A DNA stretch of 23,332 bases from Hyphomicrobiaceae bacterium (GTDB lineage: Bacteria; Pseudomonadota; Alphaproteobacteria; Rhizobiales; Hyphomicrobiaceae). Shown here in pieces: positions 1 through 10,692 of the stretch (its first letter is position 1; every line of letters starts with the position of its first letter). The notes beneath the pieces were generated by a model. The model ran no database searches, was not told the origin of the DNA, and saw nothing but the letters and a program-made list of their open reading frames with translations. The stretch is from assembly GCA_020638035.1 (NCBI GenBank), contig JACKJI010000029.1, positions 1-23,332 of the forward strand. Direction: 5' to 3'. Position numbers and translations under genes: made by a program.

Positions 1-241
1 CGACACGGCACTGGCTCCCGGCTTGTCGGACCACATTCTGGTGGGCGCTGACTTTTCGTGGGATCGCGACCGGGCTCCCTATTGCCGCTGGAGCTTGGTG
101 CGCAGAGATGCCATGCGGTTCAGCCTAAAAACATGCTCCCAGCAAAAAAGGATGGAGCACACTCGAATTTTGCGCGCGGCGCATAACGTTTCAACACACA
201 GCGATGGAAAATTTGCAGCCGTCCAGTGAGAGAAAGATTGA
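1..241. other. Left-edge stretch with no recognisable gene
   Basis: This is the left edge of the window, beyond the end of the TRAP operon. A short open frame of about 68 codons on the plus strand (around 23-229) has no recognisable domain, no convincing ribosome binding site and no family I know. I treat the stretch as non-coding or as the flank of a gene outside the window. Confidence 0.4.
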
Positions 242-266
242 CGGAGCCGGATTTCGTCCGGCTCCG
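242..266 (-). terminator. Hairpin terminator of the TRAP/PDH block
   Basis: A perfect 10-bp GC-rich stem (CGGAGCCGGA at 242-251 pairing with 257-266) has a 5-nt loop. It lies about 36 bp beyond the stop codon of the minus-strand dctP gene. Read on the minus strand it is followed by a pyrimidine-rich, T-containing stretch (TCAATCTTTCTCTC) rather than a clean U-tract. It probably acts as the intrinsic terminator of the block that ends with dctP. Confidence 0.65.
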
Positions 267-302
267 CAAAGCATGTCGCGTATCAACGTTCGGCAGCCTG
301 CA

Positions 303-1412
303 TCAGCCGCCCACCTTGAGCGCACCTTCCCGCTGCTTGACCATCATGAAGGTATCGAACGTATATTCCGACAATTGCTGCCACAGGAAGCTGTCGTTAC
401 GCACGGTCATCATGGAGTCGTAGATCTTCTTGAAGGCCGCGTTCTTGGCGTTGATGTCGGCATAGACCTCCTGCGCCGCATTGAATGCGGCGTTCATGAC
501 GTCCTGCGGATAGGGGCGGAGCTGCGCACCACCTTGCACTAGGCGGCGGATCGCCTGCGGGTTCTTGTAGTCATATTCCGCGAGCATCTCGGTCGTGGCC
601 GCCTTGCAGGCCGTGGTAAGCACGCTCTTGTAGGCAGCCGGCAGCTTGTTCCAGGCTTCGACGTTGATGAAGCAGTTCAGCGCCAGGTTGCCTTCCCACC
701 AACCGGGGTAATAGTAGTATGGCGCGACTTTATGGAAGCCGAGCTTCTCATCGTCATAGGGCCCGATCCATTCGGCAGCATCGATCGTTCCACGTTCGAG
801 CGCCGGATAGATGTCGCCGCCTGCGATCTGCTGCGGCACCGCGCCGAGCTTTTGCATGATCTGGCCAGCCAGACCGGCGATACGCATCTTGAGACCATTG
901 ATGTCGGCGGCCGACTTGATCTCCTTGCGGAACCAGCCGCCCATTTGCGCGCTCGTGTTGCCCGCCGGCAGGTAGTGCAACCCCTTCGTGTTATAGAATT
1001 CGTTGAGCAGGTCCAATCCACCGCCATAGTAGAGCCAAGCGTGCATGCCGCGGGTATTGAGACCGAAGGGTATGACGGCTCCGAGCGCATAGGTGGGGTC
1101 TTTGCCGACATAGTAGTAGGCGGCCGTGTGGCACATCTCGACGGTGCCGTTCGAAACGGCATCTGCCGCCTGCAGACCTGGAACGATTTCGCCGGCAGAG
1201 AAGACCTTGATCTCAAACTGCCCGTCAGTTGCTTCGCTGACGTATTTTGCGACGTCCTCGGCACCACCGTAGATGGTATCGAGTGATTTCGGGAACGATG
1301 ACGTGCACCGCCATTGCACTTTCGGCTTCGATTGGGCGATTGCCGGGCTGGCGATGGCGCCGGCACCGATAGCGGTGACGGCGGATTTGCGGATGAATTG
1401 ACGACGGTCCAT
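303..1412 (-). CDS. dctP: TRAP transporter substrate-binding protein, TakP-like (DctP family)
   Basis: Periplasmic receptor of a tripartite ATP-independent transporter, 369 residues, close to the usual 330-370. The start at 1412 follows a strong ribosome binding site (AAAGGAGG). It gives an N-terminus with a twin-arginine-like motif (RRQFIRK, residues 3-9), a hydrophobic run and an AIA-Q cleavage site near residue 27. A longer open frame back to 1475 exists but would bury this signal. Gln156, Arg177 and the Glu214-Trp215 pair (AAEWIGPYDD) sit where TakP, the 2-oxo-acid/pyruvate receptor of Rhodobacter sphaeroides, places its ligand- and cation-binding residues. That comparison is from memory. 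The gene is last in the block, 125 bp after dctM, in line with its permeases. Ligand inferred: pyruvate or another 2-oxo acid, supported by the linked PDH genes; other carboxylates remain possible. Confidence 0.9.
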   Translation of the reverse strand: MDRRQFIRKSAVTAIGAGAIASPAIAQSKPKVQWRCTSSFPKSLDTIYGGAEDVAKYVSEATDGQFEIKVFSAGEIVPGLQAADAVSNGTVEMCHTAAYYYVGKDPTYALGAVIPFGLNTRGMHAWLYYGGGLDLLNEFYNTKGLHYLPAGNTSAQMGGWFRKEIKSAADINGLKMRIAGLAGQIMQKLGAVPQQIAGGDIYPALERGTIDAAEWIGPYDDEKLGFHKVAPYYYYPGWWEGNLALNCFINVEAWNKLPAAYKSVLTTACKAATTEMLAEYDYKNPQAIRRLVQGGAQLRPYPQDVMNAAFNAAQEVYADINAKNAAFKKIYDSMMTVRNDSFLWQQLSEYTFDTFMMVKQREGALKVGG

Positions 1413-1472
1413 GATTTCCTCCTTTGGCTTATCGTCGTTTGATGGTTGGCCGTGAGTACGGATGTCGAACAC

Positions 1473-1517
1473 CACACGTGCCTCGATCTGTGCACATGAG
1501 CGTTGGGCGCACGTGTG
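1473..1517 (-). promoter_or_regulatory. Intercistronic inverted repeat between dctM and dctP
   Basis: A 9-bp perfect inverted repeat (CACACGTGC at 1473-1481 and GCACGTGTG at 1509-1517) encloses 27 nt. The enclosed stretch contains the palindrome TGTGCACA (1489-1496). It fills most of the 125-bp gap between the permease and the receptor gene. There is no U-tract after it. Plausible roles are an mRNA-stabilising or processing hairpin that raises receptor over permease expression, or a DNA-binding site. The structure is seen; the function is inferred. Confidence 0.4.
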
Positions 1518-1537
1518 ATGGCAGACACGGGTCGTCG

Positions 1538-3421
1538 CTAGTCGAACGAGGGTGGCTTCGACAGGTCGGTGGACGGTGCGAGGTTCGGTGCTATCGGGGG
1601 TGCGGTCACGGGAGCCGCATCACCGCCAGCCTTTGCAGGAGAGCCGCCGCCGAGACCAGGAGGCACGCTGCTGGAAAGACCGGCTGGCGGGTTTCCATCG
1701 GGCCCGATTAGTGGTGGTCCGCCTAAGCCCGGCGGAACCGTCACAGGGCCAGCTTGAGGGCCGCCGAAATTCGGCGGTGCAGCCGGCAGCCCGAAGGGAG
1801 CGGATGCTGGTGATTGTGGCGCAGGGGCAGTGATCGGCGCCGGCTGCGCGGGGCCTCCGCGATAGTGCGTTACGAGCCCGGGATAAGCGATGGTCAAGGA
1901 GAGCACGAGGATCTCGATGAGGATGAATGGGATCACGCCCTTGTAGATCGTGCGCGTGTTGATGCCCGGCAACGTCTTGCATGTTTGCTGGTCGACCCAT
2001 TCGTTCTGTGGAGCAACGGATCGCAGATAGAAGAGCGTGAAGCCGAACGGTGGCGTCAGGAAGCTCATCTGCAGGTTGATGCCGAGAACCACTCCGAACC
2101 ACACCTTGTCGATGCCGAGCTTGACGGCCACTGGCGCTAGCAGCGGAACAAGGATGAAGGCGATCTCGAAGAAGTCGAGAAAGCAGCCCAGGATGAAGAC
2201 AATGATCATCACGACAACGATGAAGCCCAGCTCGCCGCCCGGCAGGGCCAGCAGCAGCTCCTCCATCCAGACGTTGCCGTTTACTCCATAAAACGTCAGA
2301 GCAAAGACGCGGGCTCCGATGAGAAGCATCATGACGAACGTTGCCAGGATTGCGGTCGACTCGATCGAGGTGCGCAGGAGTGACCAGTCGAGGCGCCGCT
2401 TGGCCCACGCCAAAGCCAGTGCGCCGACCGCGCCCATCGCGCCGCCCTCGGTTGGGGTCGCAACACCGATGAAGATCGTCCCCAACACCAGAAAGATCAG
2501 GGCAAGCGGCGGCACCATGACGGTGACGACCTGTTCGGCCAGCGGTGAAAGCACGCCGAGACCAAAGGCACGGTTTGCAAGAGACAACAGGTAGACGGCA
2601 ACCGTGGCAGTCGCTGCGGCCGCTGTCATGCGGTTCTCCTCCGTCCACGAGGAGAAGATCGTGCTGCTCGATGCGTAATAGATCGCAACGATTGCCACGC
2701 CCACCAGTAACAACGAGGTAAAGCCGCCGCTCAGTGTCCGCTCACTTTCCGGCAGCGCAGGCACCCATTCTGGCTTTACGATCGACAGCATGAAAATGTA
2801 GATGCAGAAGGCAAGCACCAGCAGCAAAGATGGCACGACCGCGCCGAGGTACATGTCGCCGACCGATGCGCCCAACTGGTCTGCCATCACGATGAGAACG
2901 AGCGATGGCGGAATGATCTGTGCCAGCGTGCCCGCTGCTGCGATGGTCCCCGTTGCCACGGGCTGGCTGTATCCGTATCGCTGCATGATCGGCAGCGAGA
3001 TGAGCCCCATGGCGATGACAGAAGCGGCAACGACACCCGTGGTGGCTGCGAGAAGGGCTCCGACGAAGATCACAGCGTAGGCCAGACCTCCACGAACTCG
3101 GCCGAACAATTGCCCTGCCGTCTTCAGCAACTCTTCGGCCATGCCGGAACGCTCGAGAATCAATCCCATCAACGTGAAGAACGGTATCGCCAACAAGGTG
3201 TCATTCGACAGGATGCCAAAAACACGTTCCGGCTGCGCACCAAGCAGAGGCCATGAGAGGTTGATCTGACTTGGCGCTATCTCTGACAAGCCGACGCCAA
3301 CAACAAAGAAGAACAATCCTCCGGCAGCGAGCGTGATTGCCACCGGATATCCGAGGAGCAGCAGAAGCATCACGGATACGAACATGATGGGCGCAAGGTT
3401 GTGCGCAATGATTTCAAGCAT
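1538..3421 (-). CDS. dctM: TRAP transporter large permease (DctM) with proline-rich C-terminal tail
   Basis: The transport-catalysing membrane subunit. I place the start at the ATG at 3421, giving MLEIIAHN and overlapping the dctQ stop by 8 bp, with GGAG upstream. An open frame reaches back to 3448. The 627 residues contain many hydrophobic helices and motifs typical of the family (GYPVAIT near the N-terminus, IPFFTLMG, ATPTEGGAMGA, LTPPFGFTLFYLRS). The length exceeds the usual roughly 430 residues for two reasons. There is a central insertion with extra hydrophobic segments, as in the large 'mannitol/chloroaromatic' subgroup. A proline/glycine/alanine-rich tail of about 107 residues starts near residue 521 and includes two PPGLGG units. 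The tail follows the last helix and is probably disordered. Cotranscribed with dctQ and dctP. Confidence 0.92.
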   Translation of the reverse strand: MLEIIAHNLAPIMFVSVMLLLLLGYPVAITLAAGGLFFFVVGVGLSEIAPSQINLSWPLLGAQPERVFGILSNDTLLAIPFFTLMGLILERSGMAEELLKTAGQLFGRVRGGLAYAVIFVGALLAATTGVVAASVIAMGLISLPIMQRYGYSQPVATGTIAAAGTLAQIIPPSLVLIVMADQLGASVGDMYLGAVVPSLLLVLAFCIYIFMLSIVKPEWVPALPESERTLSGGFTSLLLVGVAIVAIYYASSSTIFSSWTEENRMTAAAATATVAVYLLSLANRAFGLGVLSPLAEQVVTVMVPPLALIFLVLGTIFIGVATPTEGGAMGAVGALALAWAKRRLDWSLLRTSIESTAILATFVMMLLIGARVFALTFYGVNGNVWMEELLLALPGGELGFIVVVMIIVFILGCFLDFFEIAFILVPLLAPVAVKLGIDKVWFGVVLGINLQMSFLTPPFGFTLFYLRSVAPQNEWVDQQTCKTLPGINTRTIYKGVIPFILIEILVLSLTIAYPGLVTHYRGGPAQPAPITAPAPQSPASAPFGLPAAPPNFGGPQAGPVTVPPGLGGPPLIGPDGNPPAGLSSSVPPGLGGGSPAKAGGDAAPVTAPPIAPNLAPSTDLSKPPSFD

Positions 3422-4034
3422 CTTTGCGCTCCATGGTGCTCGCATCATCGGGATTGCCGCCGGCGTTCAATTCCGTGCTCTCTGCCGGCGGCGCCCCGCC
3501 ACTTCCCACGGCTGCCGCAGACGCATCGGCAATGTCGCCACGCAGGAGCGCAACAGTCTTGATGATCTCCGAAAGGCCTTGGGCCACGAACAAAACGAAA
3601 CCCGCAAGGACGAGGAACTTGGCCGGCCATACGATCAAACCGCCAGCGTTCATGGACACTTCGCCGGATTTGAACGAATTGATGAAGAACGGCCAGGACA
3701 GCCAAGCCATCAACGCTGCAAATGGCATCAGGAAGAAGACGTGTCCGAACAGATCAATCTTGTGACGCGTACGTTGCGAGAGGATCGCTGTCACAACGTC
3801 AATTCGAACGTGCTGGTTCTGTGCAAGCACCCAAGATGCGCCAAGCATGAAGACCGCGCCAAACAAGTACCATTGCAACTCGAGCCAGGCGTTCGACGAA
3901 ACGCCCGCGACCTTTCGTGCGACGGCATTCCCCGCGCTGACGAGAACGGCAACCATGACCAGCCACGCAACACTTCGTCCGATCCATGTCGCTGTTCCAT
4001 CGATAAAGTCCGATAGTCTCAATAGCGTTCGCAT
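3414..4034 (-). CDS. dctQ: TRAP transporter small permease (DctQ)
   Basis: Small membrane subunit, 206 residues, with four predicted helices (roughly residues 20-40, 52-70, 95-115 and 135-160). It has the characteristic small-permease stretch with HVRIDV after helix 2. The start at 4034 is preceded by GAGGAAA. A hydrophilic Ala/Gly/Pro-rich C-terminal tail of about 35 residues follows the last helix. The stop overlaps the start of dctM by 8 bp, implying translational coupling. The gene begins 80 bp after the lpdA stop on the same strand, and I see no hairpin in that gap, so read-through from the PDH genes is likely but not proven. Confidence 0.88.
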   Translation of the reverse strand: MRTLLRLSDFIDGTATWIGRSVAWLVMVAVLVSAGNAVARKVAGVSSNAWLELQWYLFGAVFMLGASWVLAQNQHVRIDVVTAILSQRTRHKIDLFGHVFFLMPFAALMAWLSWPFFINSFKSGEVSMNAGGLIVWPAKFLVLAGFVLFVAQGLSEIIKTVALLRGDIADASAAAVGSGGAPPAESTELNAGGNPDDASTMERKDA

Positions 4035-4114
4035 TTTGATGTTTCCTCGCCCGGTATTGTTTCTTTGTCTTGGCGATCTCGGTCGAAACTATTCAGTTCG
4101 ACGTTGCGCCTCCC

Positions 4115-5863
4115 CTACTTCTTCCTCTGTGGTGGGAGGTCGGTGCATGAGCCGTGAGCGACTTCGGCGGCCATGCCGATTGACTCACACAGTGTCGGGT
4201 GCGGGTGGATGGTCTTGCCGATGTCGACGGCGTCGGCACCCATCTCGATGGCAAGGCATACTTCGCCGATGAGATCGCCCGCATGCGTGCCGACGATGCC
4301 GCCGCCGATGATGCGGTGGGTTTCCGCGTCGAAGATGAGCTTGGTGAAGCCTTCGTCACGGCCGTTGGCGATGGCGCGACCCGAGGCAGCCCACGGGAAC
4401 ATCGCCTTGTCGAACTTGCGGCCCTGGGCCTTCGCTTCGGTCTCGGTGAGGCCGGCCCAGGCGATCTCCGGATCGGTGTAGGCGACCGACGGGATCTGCT
4501 TGGCATCGAAGAAGCTCTTCTGGCCGGCGGCCGCTTCCGCCGCGACGTGCGCTTCGTGCACCGCCTTGTGCGCGAGCATCGGCTGGCCAACGATGTCGCC
4601 GATGGCAAAGATGTGCGGCACATTGGTGCGCTGCTGCTTGTCGACCGAGAGGAAGCCGCGATCGCCGACCGCGACGCCGACCTTCTCGGCCGCGATCAGC
4701 TTGCCGTTGGGCGAACGGCCGACGGCGACCAGCACCATGTCGTAGACCTGCGGCTTTGCCGGCGCCTTCTCGCCTTCGAAGGTGACGTGGATGCCGTCCG
4801 TCTTGGCCGCGACCGCCGTCGTCTTCGTCTTCAGCATGATGGCATCGAAGCGCGGCGCGTTGACCTTCTCCCACACCTTGACGAGATCGCGGTCCGCTCC
4901 CGGCATCAGCCCGTCGAGCATTTCCACGACATCGACGCGCGCGCCGAGCGTGGAGTAGACGGTCGCCATCTCGAGGCCGATGATGCCGCCGCCGATGACG
5001 AGCATGCGCTTGGGGATCGAGCGTAGCTCGAGCGCGCCGGTGGAATCGACGATGCGCGGATCATCGGGGATGAACGGCAGCTTCACCGCTTCCGATCCCG
5101 CGGCGATGATCGCCTTGTCGAAGCGCACCACCTGTTTGCCCGAACCGTCCGACAGCGTCACCTCGATGTGGTTGGGATCGAGGAACTGCCCGGTACCGGT
5201 GACGACGGTGACCTTGCGCGCCTTCGCCATGCCGGCAAGGCCGCCGGTCAGCTTTCCGACCACCTTCTCCTTGTGCTTGCGCAGTGCATCGAGATCGATC
5301 TTCGGCGCGGCATAGGTGATGCCGTGCGCGGCGAAGGCCTTCACCTCGTCCATCACCGCGGCGGTGTGCAACAGCGCCTTGGAGGGGATGCAGCCGACAT
5401 TGAGACAGACGCCGCCGAGCACGCTCCAGCGTTCCACCAGCACCGTCTTCATGCCGAGATCGGCGGAGCGGAACGCGGCGGAGTAGCCACCGGGCCCCGC
5501 GCCGAGCACCATCATCTCACAGGTGATGTCGGCGCCGCCGGCATGTGATGCCGCCTTGGGCGCGGGAGCCGCGGGAGCGGCCGCCGCAGGTGGCGCCGCG
5601 GCGGCGGCCGGCTTGGCATCGCCCGCACCTTCTTCCAGCGTCAGGATCAAGGAGCCTTCCGACACCTTGTCGCCGAGCGCGACCTTGATCTCCTTGACCG
5701 TGCCGGCGGTGGGCGAGGGCACGTCCATCGTCGCCTTGTCGCTTTCCAGCGTGACGATCGCGTCCTCCGCTTTCACCGTGTCGCCCGGCTTCACCAGGAT
5801 CTCGATCACCGGAACATTCTTGAAGTCGCCGATGTCGGGAACGCGGATGTCTTTCGTTGCCAT
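4115..5863 (-). CDS. lpdA: Dihydrolipoyl dehydrogenase (E3) with N-terminal lipoyl domain
   Basis: Flavoprotein that reoxidises the dihydrolipoyl groups of the pyruvate dehydrogenase complex with NAD+. It has 582 residues, about 110 more than a plain E3 because it starts with a full lipoyl domain (residues 4-80, lipoyl-lysine 43 in ESDKATMD) and an Ala/Pro linker. The E3 body shows the FAD-binding GAGPGG (121-126), the redox disulfide Cys153/Cys158 in GGVCLNVGCIPSKAL, the NAD-binding GGGIIG (291-296) and the C-terminal HPHPTLCE (553-560) that supplies the catalytic His/Glu. A GGGAGG ribosome binding site precedes the ATG. It lies 18 bp after aceF. This E3 layout is familiar from betaproteobacterial and neisserial PDH operons. 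Confidence 0.96.
   Translation of the reverse strand: MATKDIRVPDIGDFKNVPVIEILVKPGDTVKAEDAIVTLESDKATMDVPSPTAGTVKEIKVALGDKVSEGSLILTLEEGAGDAKPAAAAAPPAAAAPAAPAPKAASHAGGADITCEMMVLGAGPGGYSAAFRSADLGMKTVLVERWSVLGGVCLNVGCIPSKALLHTAAVMDEVKAFAAHGITYAAPKIDLDALRKHKEKVVGKLTGGLAGMAKARKVTVVTGTGQFLDPNHIEVTLSDGSGKQVVRFDKAIIAAGSEAVKLPFIPDDPRIVDSTGALELRSIPKRMLVIGGGIIGLEMATVYSTLGARVDVVEMLDGLMPGADRDLVKVWEKVNAPRFDAIMLKTKTTAVAAKTDGIHVTFEGEKAPAKPQVYDMVLVAVGRSPNGKLIAAEKVGVAVGDRGFLSVDKQQRTNVPHIFAIGDIVGQPMLAHKAVHEAHVAAEAAAGQKSFFDAKQIPSVAYTDPEIAWAGLTETEAKAQGRKFDKAMFPWAASGRAIANGRDEGFTKLIFDAETHRIIGGGIVGTHAGDLIGEVCLAIEMGADAVDIGKTIHPHPTLCESIGMAAEVAHGSCTDLPPQRKK
5703..5827 (-). repeat. Duplicated lipoyl-domain DNA, copy in lpdA
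   Basis: This 125-bp segment of the lpdA lipoyl domain matches 7044-7168 in aceF with only 3 mismatches (at 5710, 5765 and 5771). The offset is 1341 bp, in direct orientation. It covers the region around the lipoyl-lysine. Identity falls away sharply upstream of 5703, and mismatches become more frequent beyond 5827. Confidence 0.9.
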
Positions 5864-5881
5864 GTCAGCAGTCCTCCCGCG

Positions 5882-7204
5882 TTACAGCACGAGCTGGCGC
5901 ACATCGCCGAGGAACTCGGCAAGGCGGCGGGTGAAGCGGGCGGCAAGCGCCCCGTCGATGACGCGGTGATCGTAGGAGACGCACAACGGCAGCATCAGGC
6001 GCGGCACGAACTCTTTGCCGTTCCACTGCGGCTTCAGGGAGGAGCGCACGACACCGAGGATCGCCACTTCGGGTGCGTTGACGACGGGCGTGAAGCTGGT
6101 GCCGCCGATGCCGCCGAGCGAGGAGATCGAGAACGTGGCGCCGGAGATGTCGGCGGGCGTGATCTTGCCGTCGCGCATCTTGGCTGAGACATCGCCCAGC
6201 TCCTTGGACAGCTCGATGATGCCCTTGGCGTTGACGTCCTTGATGACGGGCACGACGAGCCCATCGGGCGTGTCGACCGCGACGCCGATGTTGTAGTACT
6301 TCTTGTAGATCAGCGCGTCCTTGGTCGGGCTCAGCGAGGCATTGAACTCGGGGAACTCCTTCAAACACGCAACGGACGCCTTCAACAGGAAGGCCAGCAG
6401 CGTGACGCGATAGCCCTTGTCCTTGGCCGCCTTGTCGAGGCTTTTGCGATAGTCCTCGAGCTCGGTGACGTCGGCCTCGTCGGTGTGCGTGACGTGCGGG
6501 ATGTTGAGCCACGCGCGGTGCAGGTGCGGGCCTGACAGCTTCTTCAGGCGCGACAGCGGCTTTTCCTCGATCGCGCCGAACTTGGAGAAGTCCTGCGCCG
6601 GGATCTCCGGGATGCCGAAGCCACTGCCGGCCGGTGCCGCCGCCGCCTTGCCGGCCACTGCGCGCTTGACGTCGTCCTTGGTGATGCGGCCCTTCTCGCC
6701 GGTACCGGTAACGCGCTTCAGATCGACCTCAAGCTCGCGCGCGAGACGGCGCACCGACGGGCTCGCGTGCGCATCCCCGAAGTCCATCGGCGGCGGGATC
6801 GCGCGGCCCTTGACGAGCGGCGCATCGGTGGCGTCGCCCGGCCCCTTCGACAGGTCCTGCTGAGGAGCAGGCGTTGCAGCGCGCGGGGTGGCAGCGGCAG
6901 CGGCAGGTGCGGCGGATGCCGGCGCGCTTGCGGCGGGTGCGGGTGATGGCGCGGCTCCGGCGGCGGCCCCACTCTCCAGCTTCAGGATCGGCGTTCCCTC
7001 CGACACCTTGTCGCCGAGCTTGATCAGCACCTCGACCACCTTACCGGCGGCGGGCGAGGGCACGTCCATCGTCGCCTTGTCGCTTTCCAGCGTGACGATC
7101 GCGTCTTCCGCCTTCACCGTGTCGCCCGGCTTCACCAGGATCTCGATCACCGGAACATTCTTGAAGTCACCTATGTCTGGAACTTTCACGTCTTCAATGG
7201 ACAT
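5882..7204 (-). CDS. aceF: Pyruvate dehydrogenase E2, dihydrolipoyl acetyltransferase
   Basis: Core acetyltransferase of the PDH complex, 440 residues. Order of domains: one lipoyl domain (residues 3-78, Lys43), an Ala/Pro-rich hinge (80-118), a peripheral-subunit-binding domain (about 147-182, HASPSVRRLARELEV then GTGEKGRITKDDV), a second linker, and the catalytic domain ending with the active-site SYDHRVIDGA (His413, Asp417). E. coli AceF has three lipoyl domains; this one has a single domain, but the linked E3 brings another. The start at 7204 has GAGGAAT upstream. It lies 65 bp after aceE and 18 bp before lpdA on the minus strand. Confidence 0.96.
   Translation of the reverse strand: MSIEDVKVPDIGDFKNVPVIEILVKPGDTVKAEDAIVTLESDKATMDVPSPAAGKVVEVLIKLGDKVSEGTPILKLESGAAAGAAPSPAPAASAPASAAPAAAAATPRAATPAPQQDLSKGPGDATDAPLVKGRAIPPPMDFGDAHASPSVRRLARELEVDLKRVTGTGEKGRITKDDVKRAVAGKAAAAPAGSGFGIPEIPAQDFSKFGAIEEKPLSRLKKLSGPHLHRAWLNIPHVTHTDEADVTELEDYRKSLDKAAKDKGYRVTLLAFLLKASVACLKEFPEFNASLSPTKDALIYKKYYNIGVAVDTPDGLVVPVIKDVNAKGIIELSKELGDVSAKMRDGKITPADISGATFSISSLGGIGGTSFTPVVNAPEVAILGVVRSSLKPQWNGKEFVPRLMLPLCVSYDHRVIDGALAARFTRRLAEFLGDVRQLVL
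7044..7168 (-). repeat. Duplicated lipoyl-domain DNA, copy in aceF
   Basis: Partner of the segment at 5703-5827, with 122 of 125 bases identical in direct orientation. The encoded stretches of E2 and E3 are identical for residues 8 to 51 or so apart from conservative edges. That is much closer than the rest of the two lipoyl domains. Confidence 0.9.
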
Positions 7205-7269
7205 TGTCTTTATTCCTCGGGCGGCGAGCGTTGGGGCATGGCAGACGCGGGCAGGGGCTCAAGGCGCCG

Positions 7270-9933
<2,664 letters not shown>

Positions 9934-10007
9934 GTCATTTCCATGAGAAGAATTCTCGCGGCATGGCGAAACGAGGCAGCAAGATCTGGCCGAACTGGCA
10001 CAGCTTC

Positions 10008-10343
10008 TCAGCCACAGCGCGCGACTTGGCCTGCCGCCTCTTCCCGAACCGCGAATTTGAGCGCCAGAAGCGCGACTTTGACGCGATTGTTGCAGTCGAG
10101 TTTTTTAAACACGGCTGAAACGTGCGCCTTTACGGTCGTTTCGTGAATTCCGAAGAGAGCCGCGATCTCTTTGTTCGAAAGTCCGTCATGGAGACGATCG
10201 AAAACCAGCCGCTGCATCGGTGTCAGAGAGCCAATAGCGGCAAGTTCCCGAGCCGTCAGATGCACGTGCTGCAAGCCGCATTGATCGAGGCTATTTTCGC
10301 CGCGAACCGTGCAAACGTCCTGATTGGTATCCGTGAAAATCAT
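10008..10343 (-). CDS. Stand-alone LuxR/GerE-type HTH regulator
   Basis: Small DNA-binding protein of 111 residues. The start at 10343 has an excellent ribosome binding site (GGGAGG, 6 nt spacing), preferred over the upstream in-frame start at 10361. Residues 38-97 form a LuxR-type helix-turn-helix (LTPMQRLVFDRLHDGLSNKE, then IAALFGIHETTVKAHVSAVF). The first 37 residues are too short for a receiver or ligand-binding domain, so it resembles a response regulator stripped to its effector domain. It is the first gene of the minus-strand block, 74 bp before aceE, and divergent from the two-component genes. It is probably a local regulator of the PDH/TRAP block. What it senses, if anything, cannot be read from the sequence. 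Confidence 0.85.
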   Translation of the reverse strand: MIFTDTNQDVCTVRGENSLDQCGLQHVHLTARELAAIGSLTPMQRLVFDRLHDGLSNKEIAALFGIHETTVKAHVSAVFKKLDCNNRVKVALLALKFAVREEAAGQVARCG

Positions 10344-10692
10344 CCAAATCCTCCCAGGCATCGGCCGCCGCGCTTGTCCCGCGCGTGTCGTCCGTCCGAA
10401 GGCACCAGGCAGGGGCCCGATCCCCGGAAAAAAACCGCTATGACTGCCGGGAATTCACCGCCACGACAGTTGACCACGCGGATTTGTTATTGGACCCATC
10501 AGGATCTTGGCGAGGCAGGGTAACTCGCTGCAAATGCTGCGCAAGATCGTAGGATTTGGGGTGGAGGACGGCAAAATCTGCTCTCGCCCTAGGTAGTTTC
10601 GCCGGGCATGACTACCAAGTAGTGCGTAGTCGCGGCGATGCGCCAGATTTGATAAACTTGAGCAATCCCTTTGAGCAGGAGTTGCGCACACC
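10344..10692. other. Divergent intergenic region between luxR-type gene and kinase
   Basis: This 349-bp gene-free spacer must contain the promoters of both the minus-strand block and the plus-strand two-component operon. The only clear structure I see is the GTAGT/ACTAC cluster at 10593-10630. I do not see a convincing -35/-10 pair or a sigma-54 GG/GC motif. A short A-rich run lies near 10430-10438. Confidence 0.6.
10593..10630. promoter_or_regulatory. Candidate operator: ACTAC/GTAGT dyad with extra half-sites
   Basis: A perfect dyad, ACTAC-CAA-GTAGT (10611-10623), is flanked by two further GTAGT half-sites at 10593-10597 and 10626-10630. It sits 63-100 bp upstream of the kinase start and 250-290 bp upstream of the luxR-type gene, in the only divergent spacer of the region. 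Short dyads with a small spacer are typical targets of NarL/FixJ and LuxR-type HTH dimers, and two such proteins are encoded next to it. Assignment to either is inference. Confidence 0.45.

Noticed and set aside
9945..9957. GAGAA-GAA-TTCTC dyad just upstream of aceE
   Set aside because: Short, centred on an EcoRI-like AATTC palindrome, very near the start codon and without extra half-sites; too little to claim a PdhR-like operator.
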